Below, one piece after another: positions 1 to 7,877 of a stretch of 64,000 bases of DNA. The notes beneath the pieces were generated by a model. That model was not told the DNA's origin and ran no database searches. It was given only the letters and a program-made list of their open reading frames with translations. The stretch comes from Thiocapsa roseopersicina (GTDB taxonomy: Bacteria > Pseudomonadota > Gammaproteobacteria > Chromatiales > Chromatiaceae). Position numbers and translations under genes: made by a program. The stretch's first letter is position 1, and each line of letters begins with the position of its first letter. The stretch lies in contig NZ_FNNZ01000014.1 in assembly GCF_900106925.1 (NCBI RefSeq), positions 1 through 64,000 on the forward strand, given 5' to 3'.

Positions 1-39
1 TGTTGTTCAAGCACCCCGAGGGAGGCCCACCGCTCTCCC

Positions 40-717
40 TCATACAAGTTGACGATTTAAGAGGAAAAACCCATCAGGGAAGGTGGCCGTACTCACGTTG
101 CGCCCGCCGACGATGGCCAGGGCGTTGTCCATCACCAGGGTCTTGTTGTGCATGCGGTGATTGAGCCGCCTGAAGTTCGTGAGGAACTCCAACCCCCGCG
201 CACCACGCTGGGCAAAGGGGTTGACCATGCGGATCTCGATGTTCGGGTGGGCATCCAATGCGGCGAGGACCGGATCCCGGCCCTTGAAGCTGATGTCGTC
301 GAGCAGCACGCGCACACGCACCCCGCGGTCGGCGGCATGCACCAGACGCTCGGCCAGCAGCCGGCCGGTGGCGTCGGGCTCCCATATGAAGTACTGCATG
401 TCGAGCGTCTTCTCGGCAAGCTCCGCGAACGCGGCGCGCGCGGTAAAGGCAATTTTCCCGCTGCGGATGATCGCGAAGCCGGACTCGCCGGGGTGGCGCG
501 CGGCGGCCTTGTCAACGTAGCGACCGAGCGCGGTGCCGGCGTGGTCCTGGAAGGCTTTGGACGCGGTGCGGGGGTAGTCCTTCGGCACGCCGGCACAGCC
601 GGCGAAGAGGATGCCCGTCAGGCCCAGACAGAGAGCAACCGCACGCAGGCGCTTACCTGGACCGGTGCAATGGTGAGGAGCATCGTTGTAACGGTGCGGC
701 GTGTGCGTTGCGCGCAT
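40..717 (-). pseudogene. Truncated phospholipase D-superfamily lipoprotein (ClsC/YmdC-like)
   Basis: The start at 717 gives a lipoprotein signal peptide with a lipobox ending LFAGC, so the product would be anchored in the cell envelope. The body reads as the N-terminal half of a PLD-superfamily phosphatidyltransferase such as cardiolipin synthase C. It includes the first catalytic HKD motif (HNKTLVMD) followed by GGRNV. Family members run to about 500 residues with a second HKD motif. Here homology stops near position 96 and the frame ends 18 codons later in unrelated sequence, so the second half is missing and activity is unlikely. A small hairpin (arms GAGGGAG and CTCCCTC, 18-41) lies beyond the break. 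I infer truncation by rearrangement or insertion; no element end could be named. The start is preceded by repeat copy A (719-810). Confidence 0.72.
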
Positions 718-718
718 G

Positions 719-810
719 GCTCGGGCTCCGGGTGCTGGGGTGGCAGCCGATCGTATGCGTGCGGCGGCGGCCTCGGATCGGGAAGCAGCAGACCGTGGCC
801 GAGGCGACCT
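719..810. repeat. Dispersed intergenic repeat, copy A
   Basis: This stretch aligns by eye with 2436-2531 over about 92 bases, with roughly 80 percent of positions shared. Shared blocks include GGCCTCGGATCGGGA and CCGTGGCCGAGGC. It lies immediately upstream of the truncated phospholipase D start on the minus strand. Copy B lies about 100 bases upstream of the OmpA-DUF2092 start. It looks like an ancient intergenic repeat of this genome; no coding function is seen. Confidence 0.6.
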
Positions 811-817
811 CGGAAGC

Positions 818-849
818 GAGCCCGTGCGAGGTCGACCTCGCACGGGCTC
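818..849. repeat. Perfect 32-bp palindrome
   Basis: The left arm GAGCCCGTGCGAGGTC is followed directly by its exact reverse complement, with no spacer. It lies about 60 bases after the stop of the small gene at 910-1101 and just before repeat copy A. No T-tract follows on either strand, so it is a poor intrinsic terminator. It could be a cruciform, a protein-binding site or a boundary of the adjacent repeat. Confidence 0.7.
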
Positions 850-909
850 ACGCGCCACACGCGGCTCGCCAGTGGTTCGGAACCGCGGCAATCGACGACG
901 CCGAAAAGG

Positions 910-1101
910 CTAGTTGCGCCGGGCCGTGCGTCGTGAAACCCCGGCTACGCTGACCGGCGTGAGCGGCCGCCCGACCACAGCTTCGGCCGTCGGGATGAGA
1001 CTGTGCATCCCGGGAATCGCAAGCCGATCTCCCACTTCGGATCCAGCAATCAGAACGATGCTGGCCGCCAGAACGATGCTAAACCGCTTCGATCGGGTCA
1101 T
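910..1101 (-). CDS. Small secreted protein of unknown function, coupled to the OmpA-DUF2092 gene
   Basis: This is a 63-residue product with a basic start (MTRSKR), a hydrophobic stretch of about 15 residues and an Ala-rich region that looks like a signal peptide. The tail RPLTPVSVAGVSRRTARRN is basic. The ATG overlaps the TGA stop of the upstream OmpA-DUF2092 gene as ATGA, and AGGAGG sits nine bases upstream inside that gene, so the two are almost certainly translationally coupled. This suggests a partner role in the envelope. I do not recognise a named family. It is followed by the palindrome at 818-849. Confidence 0.68.
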   Translation of the reverse strand: MTRSKRFSIVLAASIVLIAGSEVGDRLAIPGMHSLIPTAEAVVGRPLTPVSVAGVSRRTARRN

Positions 1102-2333
1102 TGTGCACCTCCTGTCATGAAATTCGTCGGAAGGTCGGCTGAGTCCTGAAGATTCGTCAGGTCGACCTTCGCGGCGTTGGTCGGGTTGGTGAAGACGAAA
1201 TCGGTCGGCGCGACCTCGGCTCCGGTCTTCCAGTTGCGAATCTGGATACTGTACTGAGGCTGGCCGGTCATGCCCTTGGTGGTAATGATATAGCGGCAGG
1301 GATAGGGATGATCCCCTTGCGCGATCCAGATCTGCCAGTCGACCTCGTTGCTCCGAAACGCCAGAGAATCGCACTCGACACCGCCGACCACGCCGCTTCC
1401 CAGATCCTTGGCGTCGACCACGTTCTCCATCACCTCGTCGTAAACGTTCGACAAGAGGATGTCTGCCCCGGGGAGAGGCCGATCGTATTTCACCCTCAGC
1501 TCGTCGATCAGGTGATCGACCGTGCCGGGCACGGCGACCTGAGCGTAGAGGTTCTTGTTCTTGCCGAGCACGGTCAGCGTTTCACCGTCAAAGAGCATCT
1601 CCACATCGGCAAAGCCCCCGGCGCGCCTCGCATGAACCTTGTCCGGCCGGTTCAGTGCGATCGTTCCCGAGCTCGCCAGGGCGAGCTTCTGGTCCTCCTT
1701 GGTGATGACCTCGAGGATGGCGTCGTAGTCGAATGAAATCGCCTGCTGAGCTGCCAGATAATCGGACATGGCCTTGACCAGCCGCTTGGCATTGGCCGCA
1801 TCCGCGCCGAGCCTGACGAGCTCGACCCGGCGGTTGAGTGCCTGGCCCTCGGCCGTGTCGTTACTGGCGACCGGCTGACTCTCGCCGGCACCGGCCGTGT
1901 CGAGTCGGGTCGCGTCGATTCCCCGTCCGACCAACGCCGCCTTGATGGCGTTGGCGCGCTCGAGCGAGAGCGTCTCGTTATAGACCGCATCGCCCGTCGC
2001 ATCGGTATGGCCGACGATCCTCAGGCTCCAATCCGGGAACTGGTTGAGCGTGGTTTCAATATCGTCGAGCAGCGACAGCGTGTCGGGCTGGATGGTCGCC
2101 TTGTCGACATCGAAGTGGATGCCATAGAGGTCATAGCGCTGCTTCGTCTGAAGCGCCTGCTCCATGGCCTCCCGTCCATACTGGGCCGCAAGATCCTCGG
2201 CGGTCTCCGCCAACGCAGGACGCGGTGCTATGAAGACCAGGGCAAGGGCAAGTGCGCCGCAAACGGCCCAAACCCCACTCCCGACTAGCCGCTTGATGGA
2301 CGCGAAACACATTGAGTGACTGATTGACTGCAT
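1098..2333 (-). CDS. OmpA-family peptidoglycan-binding domain fused to a DUF2092 domain
   Basis: A 411-residue envelope protein. Residues 1 to about 40 are a signal peptide ending in APRPALAE. Residues about 70-180 are an OmpA C-terminal (OmpA/MotB) domain. It shows GIHFDVDKATI, the GHTDATG loop that binds peptidoglycan diaminopimelate, and LNRRVEL. Residues about 190-400 match DUF2092, a predicted periplasmic domain, with the run ALNRPDKVHARR and LYAQVAVPGTVDHLIDELR. The fused DUF2092 half may bind an outer-membrane or lipoprotein ligand; that is inference. The start at 2333 has GGAGGTGCACC upstream. The stop overlaps the next small gene by four bases. Repeat copy B lies upstream. Confidence 0.82.
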   Translation of the reverse strand: MQSISHSMCFASIKRLVGSGVWAVCGALALALVFIAPRPALAETAEDLAAQYGREAMEQALQTKQRYDLYGIHFDVDKATIQPDTLSLLDDIETTLNQFPDWSLRIVGHTDATGDAVYNETLSLERANAIKAALVGRGIDATRLDTAGAGESQPVASNDTAEGQALNRRVELVRLGADAANAKRLVKAMSDYLAAQQAISFDYDAILEVITKEDQKLALASSGTIALNRPDKVHARRAGGFADVEMLFDGETLTVLGKNKNLYAQVAVPGTVDHLIDELRVKYDRPLPGADILLSNVYDEVMENVVDAKDLGSGVVGGVECDSLAFRSNEVDWQIWIAQGDHPYPCRYIITTKGMTGQPQYSIQIRNWKTGAEVAPTDFVFTNPTNAAKVDLTNLQDSADLPTNFMTGGAQ

Positions 2334-2435
2334 GGTGCACCTCCGTCTGTTGGAAGAGCGGGCAATGGAAAGACCAAGCGGTTCACACCCTGCATGCGCA
2401 CCCACGCCCCCGGGGTGTCGAGCACGCGGCCGTCG

Positions 2436-2531
2436 GCTTGGGCCCCGGGTGCCGGGGTTGCCGCCGCGCGGATACGCGCGGCGGCGGCCGGCCTCGGATC
2501 GGGACGCGGCAAGCCGTGGCCGAGGCAACCT
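2436..2531. repeat. Dispersed intergenic repeat, copy B, with internal hairpin
   Basis: This is the second copy of the repeat at 719-810. Copy B contains a perfect hairpin at 2460-2485, with 11-bp GC-only arms GCCGCCGCGCG and CGCGCGGCGGC around a four-base loop. The same place in copy A is decayed. It lies between the 2591-3157 gene and the OmpA-DUF2092 start, so it could act as a terminator or transcript-stability element. Confidence 0.6.
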
Positions 2532-2590
2532 TGGCTCGCACACCGGGGCCGCCGGGATCGGGCACCGGCGCGCGGTCCCTTCAACCCGCG

Positions 2591-3157
2591 TCAGCGCGGC
2601 TCCAGCGAGACGGCAAGCGCGTCGGTGAAGGTCACGAGCACCGTGTCACCTTGCTTGAGCTCGTCGAGGAGGTGCCGCAGCGAAGGATCCTTCACCGAGA
2701 CCTCCCGGACGCGCCCCTCGGGGTCACGGAAGTGGATCGTCTTCTTGTACGGATCGACGTCGAGAATCTCGACGATCGAGCGCATCTGGCGAGCGGCTGT
2801 TCCCGGCGTGGCCCCTTCCTCGACCGAGACGCTGCGTTGGCGTTCAGGCGCCGACTCGTCCCCCTCGTGGGCCACGACATCGATCGCCACGCTCCGATAA
2901 TACTTGACGTTGATTGCATCTCCGGGCTTGACCTGGTCGAGATTCGCGACGCGATCGCCGGCCCGCACGACGATCAGGTTGCCCTCCGGACCCTTGAGGG
3001 TAACGTAGCGGCTGGACTGGTCGACCGCCTCGACGGTCGCCGTCGTCTCGATCAGCTCCGCCCCGGCCATGCCCGGCGGGGGTTCTTCGATGTCCGCCCA
3101 CACGGGCAAGGCTACGGCCAGAACGACGGCTGCAATGAGTGGCTTCAGGGTGTTCAT
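2591..3157 (-). CDS. Periplasmic protein of unknown function
   Basis: A 188-residue product with a clear Sec signal peptide (MNTLKPLIAAVVLAVALPVWA). The mature part begins IEEPPPG and has two similar beta-rich sections: TATVEAVDQSSRYVTLKG near residue 40 and VEILDVDPYKKTIHFRDPEG near residue 130. Both resemble short repeats seen in DUF5666-like periplasmic proteins, but I cannot assign a family. The start was chosen because GGAGAG precedes the ATG and the signal peptide begins there; a longer TTG-initiated frame upstream adds only non-signal sequence. It is transcribed toward the OmpA-DUF2092 gene and may share a promoter with it. Confidence 0.7.
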   Translation of the reverse strand: MNTLKPLIAAVVLAVALPVWADIEEPPPGMAGAELIETTATVEAVDQSSRYVTLKGPEGNLIVVRAGDRVANLDQVKPGDAINVKYYRSVAIDVVAHEGDESAPERQRSVSVEEGATPGTAARQMRSIVEILDVDPYKKTIHFRDPEGRVREVSVKDPSLRHLLDELKQGDTVLVTFTDALAVSLEPR

Positions 3158-3993
3158 CTCGTCTCTCTCCTTGGTTATCGAAGTGTCTGGGGTGACCAGA
3201 CGGGTTGCGACGCAACAACAGGGACCGGCCAATCAGCCTGTCCCTTGAAGCCGGTCGGCCTCCAACAACATCAAGGCCCATGAATACGGATGGCCAGTGT
3301 GGGGGTCGCCGAGCATAGGCGGTCTGCGCGACCCACCGTGACCTGGAGCGGGCAGGCCACTTGCCACCGACTTGCCGGACAGTCCTTTGCTCAGTCCGGG
3401 CGAGAGGGCCGCGCGGGAAAGGGGGTGCGACACCGCACCGTTAGATGTCGACGGCTTGGTCGGCGGCGCACCCCGACGTCTCTGCTGCTTCCAGTCCCGT
3501 TTGTCCTTAGGGGGTACGCATCTTGGTCTCGGCAGTCCTGACGGGTGTCGCGGTGGCCCTGCCGGTCATCCCGCAGCAGATCCATCCTTACGGGTTTCTC
3601 CTGGAGTCAGCGGGGCCTCCAGGTCTGTGCGGGCGCGGATCAGGGCATTGCCAAGCCTCGACGCCCCGGCGCTCGGGACAACCAATGGCGTAGACGAAGA
3701 GGCAATGCTTCGACAAATCCTTAGTCAAAAGGTAGTACATTCCCGCGCTTTTTCCATCAGTACAAATACGGCCGGCATCGCCCCCGCGGGTTGGCGGGCG
3801 CTTAATTGGGATCAGGACGTCACTTGACGTCGAGCTTCTTGAAACGCGATCGTCGATGCCCCGCGGCGCTGGATGATCGTTTCTACCGGCCCGGATCCGG
3901 CAATCGAGGCTGGCCATCAGGCTTTGCTGCCTGCTGCATGGGTGGGGTCACCACGCGGGTCGAGCGATTGTCCAACCGGGCGTAACCCGTGCG
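3158..3993. other. 836-base region without a supported gene
   Basis: Short open frames occur on both strands but none has a convincing ribosome site, domain or codon pattern. The stretch 3510-3690 encodes in one plus frame a hydrophobic run (ILVSAVLTGVAVALPVIPQ) that looks signal-like but has no start codon. Around 3720-3790 base composition drops compared with the flanks. It reads as decayed sequence or the upstream region of the 2591-3157 gene. Confidence 0.5.
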
Positions 3994-5088
3994 TCATCCC
4001 CCTGCATCCACCTTCCCGCTGTCGGCCACTGGCCCCTCCGGCCGCTCATACACCCAGGCGAGAAGCAGCTTGTAGCCGAGCACTAGGACCACCGCGCCCA
4101 CGAAGAGTCCAATGATGCCGGAGGTGATGAAGCCGCCAATGGCGCCCATGAAGATCACCGCCATGGGCACCTCCACGCCGCGGCCGAGCAGGATGGGCTT
4201 CAGCACGTTGTCCAGGCTGCCCACGACGAGGCTCCAGACAAGGAAGAGCACCGCCGGCACCGGGTCGGCCGTCGCGAAGACGTAGATCAGGATCGGCAGG
4301 GTGATGGGAAAGATGCCGATCTGCACCGTGCTGAGCAGCAGACACAGCAGCGCCCAGAGCCCGGCAGCGGGGATCCCCATCACCATGAAACCGATCCCCG
4401 CCAGGATGGCCTGGATCAAAGCCACCCCCAGGATGCCCTTGGTGACGCTGCGCACGGTGGCCTCCGAGAGCTTGGCGAACTCCTCGCCCTTCTCGCCGGC
4501 CAGTCGCACGGCGACCGCCCGAGCGAATTCCACCGAAGCGTCCGAATGGGCCAGCAGCGCGCCGGCGATGATGATGGCGATGATGAACTGCAGGACGCCG
4601 AATCCGGCCCCGGCGGCCGTGGACAGCAGCCAGCCTCCCGCCGCCTTGAGCTGGGGCGCGAGCTTGACCGCCGTCCCGGCCAGATTCTGAGACGCCTGGA
4701 CCCAGAAGGCGCTGAGGCGCTCACCGATCAGAGGCCAGCCCTGCACCGACTCGGGCGGCGGCGGCACCGCGAGGGTGCCTTCCTGCAGGCCCTTGGCGAG
4801 ACCCTGGGCCCCGTCCAACAGGGTGCCGCTCAGCATCACCGCCGGGACAAGCAGCACCAGGAGATCGAGCACCGCCAGCAGGGTGGCCGCGGTTGTAGCG
4901 CGTCCGCCGAGCCAGACACGCAGCTTGAGATAGCCGGGGTACTGCGCCACCGCGATGATGATCCCCCAGACGATGGGGATGACGAATGGCTGGACGATGC
5001 TGAAGCACCAGGCCGCCAGCAGCAACAGGATGCCGATACGGACGGTGGCCTCGAGCGCATTGGCCACAAACTCTCTTTGCCGGGGCAC
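3994..5088 (-). CDS. AI-2E family / YdiK-type membrane permease
   Basis: A protein of about 364 residues with the AI-2E transporter family layout. It has a hydrophobic pair near the N-terminus (GILLLLAAWCFSIVQPFVIPIVWG), a soluble stretch, then five or more membrane segments. The family's C-terminal signature is present as SLDNVLKPILLGRG followed by IFMGAIGGF. Members export small molecules or ions; the substrate here cannot be read. The start is a GTG at 5088 with AGGAGGAGATCCAC just upstream; an ATG 35 codons earlier lacks a ribosome site and adds unrelated residues. It stands alone on the minus strand, and the gap on either side holds no clear partner. Confidence 0.8.
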   Translation of the reverse strand: MPRQREFVANALEATVRIGILLLLAAWCFSIVQPFVIPIVWGIIIAVAQYPGYLKLRVWLGGRATTAATLLAVLDLLVLLVPAVMLSGTLLDGAQGLAKGLQEGTLAVPPPPESVQGWPLIGERLSAFWVQASQNLAGTAVKLAPQLKAAGGWLLSTAAGAGFGVLQFIIAIIIAGALLAHSDASVEFARAVAVRLAGEKGEEFAKLSEATVRSVTKGILGVALIQAILAGIGFMVMGIPAAGLWALLCLLLSTVQIGIFPITLPILIYVFATADPVPAVLFLVWSLVVGSLDNVLKPILLGRGVEVPMAVIFMGAIGGFITSGIIGLFVGAVVLVLGYKLLLAWVYERPEGPVADSGKVDAGG

Positions 5089-5262
5089 GTGGATCTCCTC
5101 CTCGAGGACGTTGGGGCCAGTGCGGCCAGGCAATGCCGCGTTCTTTAGCGGGTGGGAATCCCGTCCGGGGTGGACGACGATCTCGACACCCAAAAACCGA
5201 CGAGGCCGAGACGATCCGCAGATCGCCCGGCCCCGAACCTTGGTGCGAGCTGGCCCGACCGA

Positions 5263-5893
5263 TTACTTGGGGGTCACGCCATCGACGGTGACTTCTACCC
5301 GTCGGTTCGGCTGATAACACTCGATGAGCGCCTCTCTGCTCGTGGAGCCGGCGCATTCCGCCTCGCTGACCTTCAGGTTGGTCTTGCCGAAGCCTTGAGT
5401 CCGAATCCGGTCGTTCGGGACGCCATCGGAGACGAGTTGATTCGCGACCGAGTTGGCACGCCGCTCCGACAGATCCTGGTTAAAGGAAGCCGAGCCGATC
5501 GGGTCAGTATGACCGTCGACCTGAACGCCGGTGTAATTGACCGTGTCCAGTTCCCGCGCCAGGGTGTTGACATTGCTGACGCCGGTCGGGGACAGGGTAT
5601 CCTTGTTGAATCCGAACAGCGCATCGGCCGACAGCTCGTACTTACGGGTTACCGGCTTGGCGACCCCCCGGGTACCGATCGCGATGGAGACGCCCGCGGT
5701 TACGATCCAGTCGCCGAAGTCGGACTCGTTCCTGATGATCGGCCCAGGTGTACGCGGCGAATGGGGCGATGTACCAACGGTCATCAAAGCTTGGAAGGAC
5801 CTGGTCCGTTCCATACTCCATTCCCTGGGCGGTGACGACGATCGGGCTTGCGACCAGCACGGCAGAGAGCGCGGCGAGTGAGAAGGTCTTCAT
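5263..5893 (-). pseudogene. Broken OmpA-like outer membrane protein (barrel deleted, frameshifted)
   Basis: Translation from 5893 (GGGGAGATCTTGC before the ATG) gives a signal peptide and the first barrel strand: MKTFSLAALSAVLVASP, then RWYIAPFAAYTWAD. After about position 5745 the reading must change frame to continue as GDWIVTAGVSIAIG, VTRKYELSADALFGFNKD and a complete OmpA C-terminal domain with GHTDPIG and NRRVEV, ending TPK at 5263. A normal homologue has a beta barrel of about 150 residues between these parts. The locus therefore has an internal deletion plus a frame change, and no full-length porin can be made. The C-terminal domain is well preserved, so the event may be recent. A second fragment lies at 6195-6341. 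Confidence 0.75.
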
Positions 5894-6194
5894 GCAAGAT
5901 CTCCCCCTGGAAAGATACCGAAAGTACAAGGATGCTCGGCCGGCCCCATTCTCCGATGAATTGATCGATCGCGCGTTTTCGCCACGCCACACCAACCTGC
6001 AAGTGCAAAAATAGCACATGTCTCGTGTTTGCAAAGAGCACCGTAGGAATTCGCGAGCCCTGAACGGCTCCCGACCTGGAACGACGCGAAGGATCAACGG
6101 CCTAATCCGACGAACGGTAGCTTCTTGATGTCAAAAGCCCAAAAAAATCCGCCTCATCAACAGCGGGCAACCGGTCCGCAGTGTTGCGAATAGC

Positions 6195-6341
6195 CTACGC
6201 TTTGGCAATCGGCTTACCGACAGCGAAGCCATAACCGACGCCATCGTCCGTTCCCCTGTCCTGATCGGCCCAGGTGTACTCTGCTTCGATCCCGGGTTTA
6301 ACCTCAACCAATTGGAAGCCGTCCGCTTCCGTGGCACGCAT
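6195..6341 (-). pseudogene. OmpA-like barrel fragment
   Basis: One minus-strand frame reads VEVKPGIEAEYTWADQDRG then TDDGVGYGFAVGKPIAKA and stops. YTWAD followed by an Asp-rich turn and GKP is the same motif as in the first strands of the broken OmpA at 5263-5893. Eighteen bases encoding it, starting GTACACCTGGGCCGATCA, are identical in both places. No ribosome site or complete domain is present. It looks like the left-over barrel of a tandem OmpA copy, possibly produced by recombination between the two genes. Confidence 0.5.
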
Positions 6342-6410
6342 TAAGATGCGCGCTGCCGGGTCTATAATCGGGCCAGCACCAGCCGCCGCAACGATCCGCA
6401 GGAGGTTGTG

Positions 6411-6467
6411 ATGTCCGCAGCGTCGGACGAGCGACGGTATCTCGTCGGGCGCCGAACCGAGGGTTAG
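6411..6467 (+). pseudogene. Orphan gene start (18 codons) with strong ribosome site
   Basis: AGGAGG followed by TTGTG leads into ATG at 6411, the best Shine-Dalgarno arrangement nearby. A perfect TATAAT lies about 45 bases upstream (6363-6368). The frame reads MSAASDERRYLVGRRTEG and then hits TAG, butting against the 3' end of the TlpA gene on the other strand. It looks like the promoter and first codons of a gene whose body was lost. A genuine 18-residue peptide cannot be excluded. Confidence 0.35.
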
Positions 6468-6479
6468 CGCGGGACGCCG

Positions 6480-7055
6480 TCAAGGCTTCGGGAGATAGGG
6501 CACTAACTGCTCCACGGCCGCTGCATCGTCGAACTCGGTCCCGCCGACGGCACGGAGGATCACCCTGCCTTCCGGGTCGATCACGAAGCTGGTGGGAAGG
6601 CCCTTCACACCCCAGTCCTGCGCGGCGCGTGAATCGGTGTCGAGCAGGAGCGGAAAGGTCGGCGCCGGATCCAGCTGACCGGTGAAGGCGAAGACGGTGT
6701 CCATGTCCTCGCCGACGGCCACCGCGAGGACCGTCAGACCGCGCTCCTTGAACTGCTGATACAACCGCTCCATGGACGGCATCTCGCGACGGCACGGCGG
6801 GCACCAGGTGGCCCAGAAGTTCACCAGAACCAAGCGGCCTTTGAGGTCGGCAAGGTCGTGCTCGACCCCGTCGATATCCTCCAGGCGCAACGGCGGCGCC
6901 GGTGCGGGATCCTCGATCAACGTGAGTCGGTGGCTCAGGGGCGGCAGATCGGCGGCGCCGCCGGTGCCGACGGCTCCGACGGTGCCGAAGCAGAGGAAAA
7001 GGGCCGGCAAAACCGACAGGCCTGCGCGGATCCGGTCAATCGGTGCAACGAACAT
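6480..7055 (-). CDS. TlpA-like periplasmic thiol:disulfide oxidoreductase
   Basis: A 191-residue thioredoxin-fold protein. An N-terminal hydrophobic segment (about residues 10-35) serves as signal or anchor. The redox motif WCPPC follows LVLVNFWAT near residue 83, and the cis-Pro loop GLPTSFVIDPEGRV is intact, as in the TlpA/ResA/CcmG family that reduces apocytochrome or metal-centre cysteines in the periplasm. The ATG at 7055 has GGGGAG upstream and lies 20 bases inside the 3' end of the preceding gene, so the two are probably co-expressed. Substrate unknown. Confidence 0.85.
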   Translation of the reverse strand: MFVAPIDRIRAGLSVLPALFLCFGTVGAVGTGGAADLPPLSHRLTLIEDPAPAPPLRLEDIDGVEHDLADLKGRLVLVNFWATWCPPCRREMPSMERLYQQFKERGLTVLAVAVGEDMDTVFAFTGQLDPAPTFPLLLDTDSRAAQDWGVKGLPTSFVIDPEGRVILRAVGGTEFDDAAAVEQLVPYLPKP

Positions 7056-7650
7056 CGTCGAGTCTCCCCTCGTAAGTCTGGTCCGCGATCGTCCAACGAG
7101 CAATCAGATCGAAGCGACTGCCGGGCGGCAGCCCCATGGCCAACATGCCTTGATTCCACTCCCCGGGCGCATAGGACTGCTCCGAGGGAAACTGGGCCCA
7201 GCGGAAGGCGAGACGCGCCGAATCGGGCACGCCACGCGCAGCCCATTGCGCCAGCCAGTCGTCCAACGGCGGAAGGGGCCGGACCTCTTCGTCGTGGTGA
7301 ATCGACCATTCGGACAGGCGAAAGTCGAGCTCGCCCGGCGCCGTGTCGTTGCGCAGCACGGTCATGTAGACGCAGGCATCCGCGAAGACATCCGCATCGG
7401 CCAGGTCGAAACCGCGGGCGACATAGAAGGCGCGGACCTGGTCGGGCAGGAGTTGGGTGAGCGAGAGGCCTACGCCGTGGGCTTGGGTTTCGTAGGTGGC
7501 TGCGCCTGTTTCGGGATCGCTACGGACGGGCTCCGCGCTGATCGGGGAACCGCCGAGGACAGCAACGACGGCGGCGGCCGCAGCGGCGCAACGGAAGGAC
7601 AGGCGGCAGGAATGCGTGCCGTTCGGACCGGTTTGGGGGGTGAATCGCAC
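7036..7650 (-). CDS. Secreted protein of unknown function, upstream of TlpA
   Basis: A 204-residue protein with an N-terminal Ala-rich hydrophobic segment after SCRLSFRC, likely a signal peptide cleaved near ISAEPV. The mature part is acidic and Trp-rich (DDWLAQWAARG, RFDLIARWTIADQTYEGRLDDVRC). A single pair of Cys residues (VFADACVYM and the near-terminal RCTD) could form a disulfide handled by the TlpA-like protein, whose gene overlaps this one by 20 bases. I do not recognise the family. The overlap makes a shared operon near-certain and suggests joint periplasmic function. Confidence 0.72.
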   Translation of the reverse strand: MRFTPQTGPNGTHSCRLSFRCAAAAAAVVAVLGGSPISAEPVRSDPETGAATYETQAHGVGLSLTQLLPDQVRAFYVARGFDLADADVFADACVYMTVLRNDTAPGELDFRLSEWSIHHDEEVRPLPPLDDWLAQWAARGVPDSARLAFRWAQFPSEQSYAPGEWNQGMLAMGLPPGSRFDLIARWTIADQTYEGRLDDVRCTD

Positions 7651-7877
7651 AGGCTAACGCTCTCCGTATTCGGGCCGATCGGCCCGGTGTGGCTGCGGCG
7701 CAACCCGGCGTCGAGTCCGCCGGCGGGACGGTCTGCGGCGGACCGAAAGAAGCAGGCGCCGCATCATCGCGGAGTCGTCCGTCGCACTCGTCGGCCGTCC
7801 GGGAAGTATACTGACCGCTCGTCGAACCTCGAACAACCCCGCCGTCGAGCCTTCATCTGCATCGGAGCACGTTGGAC

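Noticed and set aside
3510-3690. Signal-peptide-like run ILVSAVLTGVAVALPVIPQ in one plus frame
   Set aside because: No start codon or ribosome site, and the rest of the frame is not protein-like.
6342-6476. Upstream open extension of the OmpA barrel fragment (LLRIVAAAGAG... frame)
   Set aside because: The frame is open but overlaps the plus-strand orphan start and has no OmpA likeness before position 6341, so it was not joined to the fragment.
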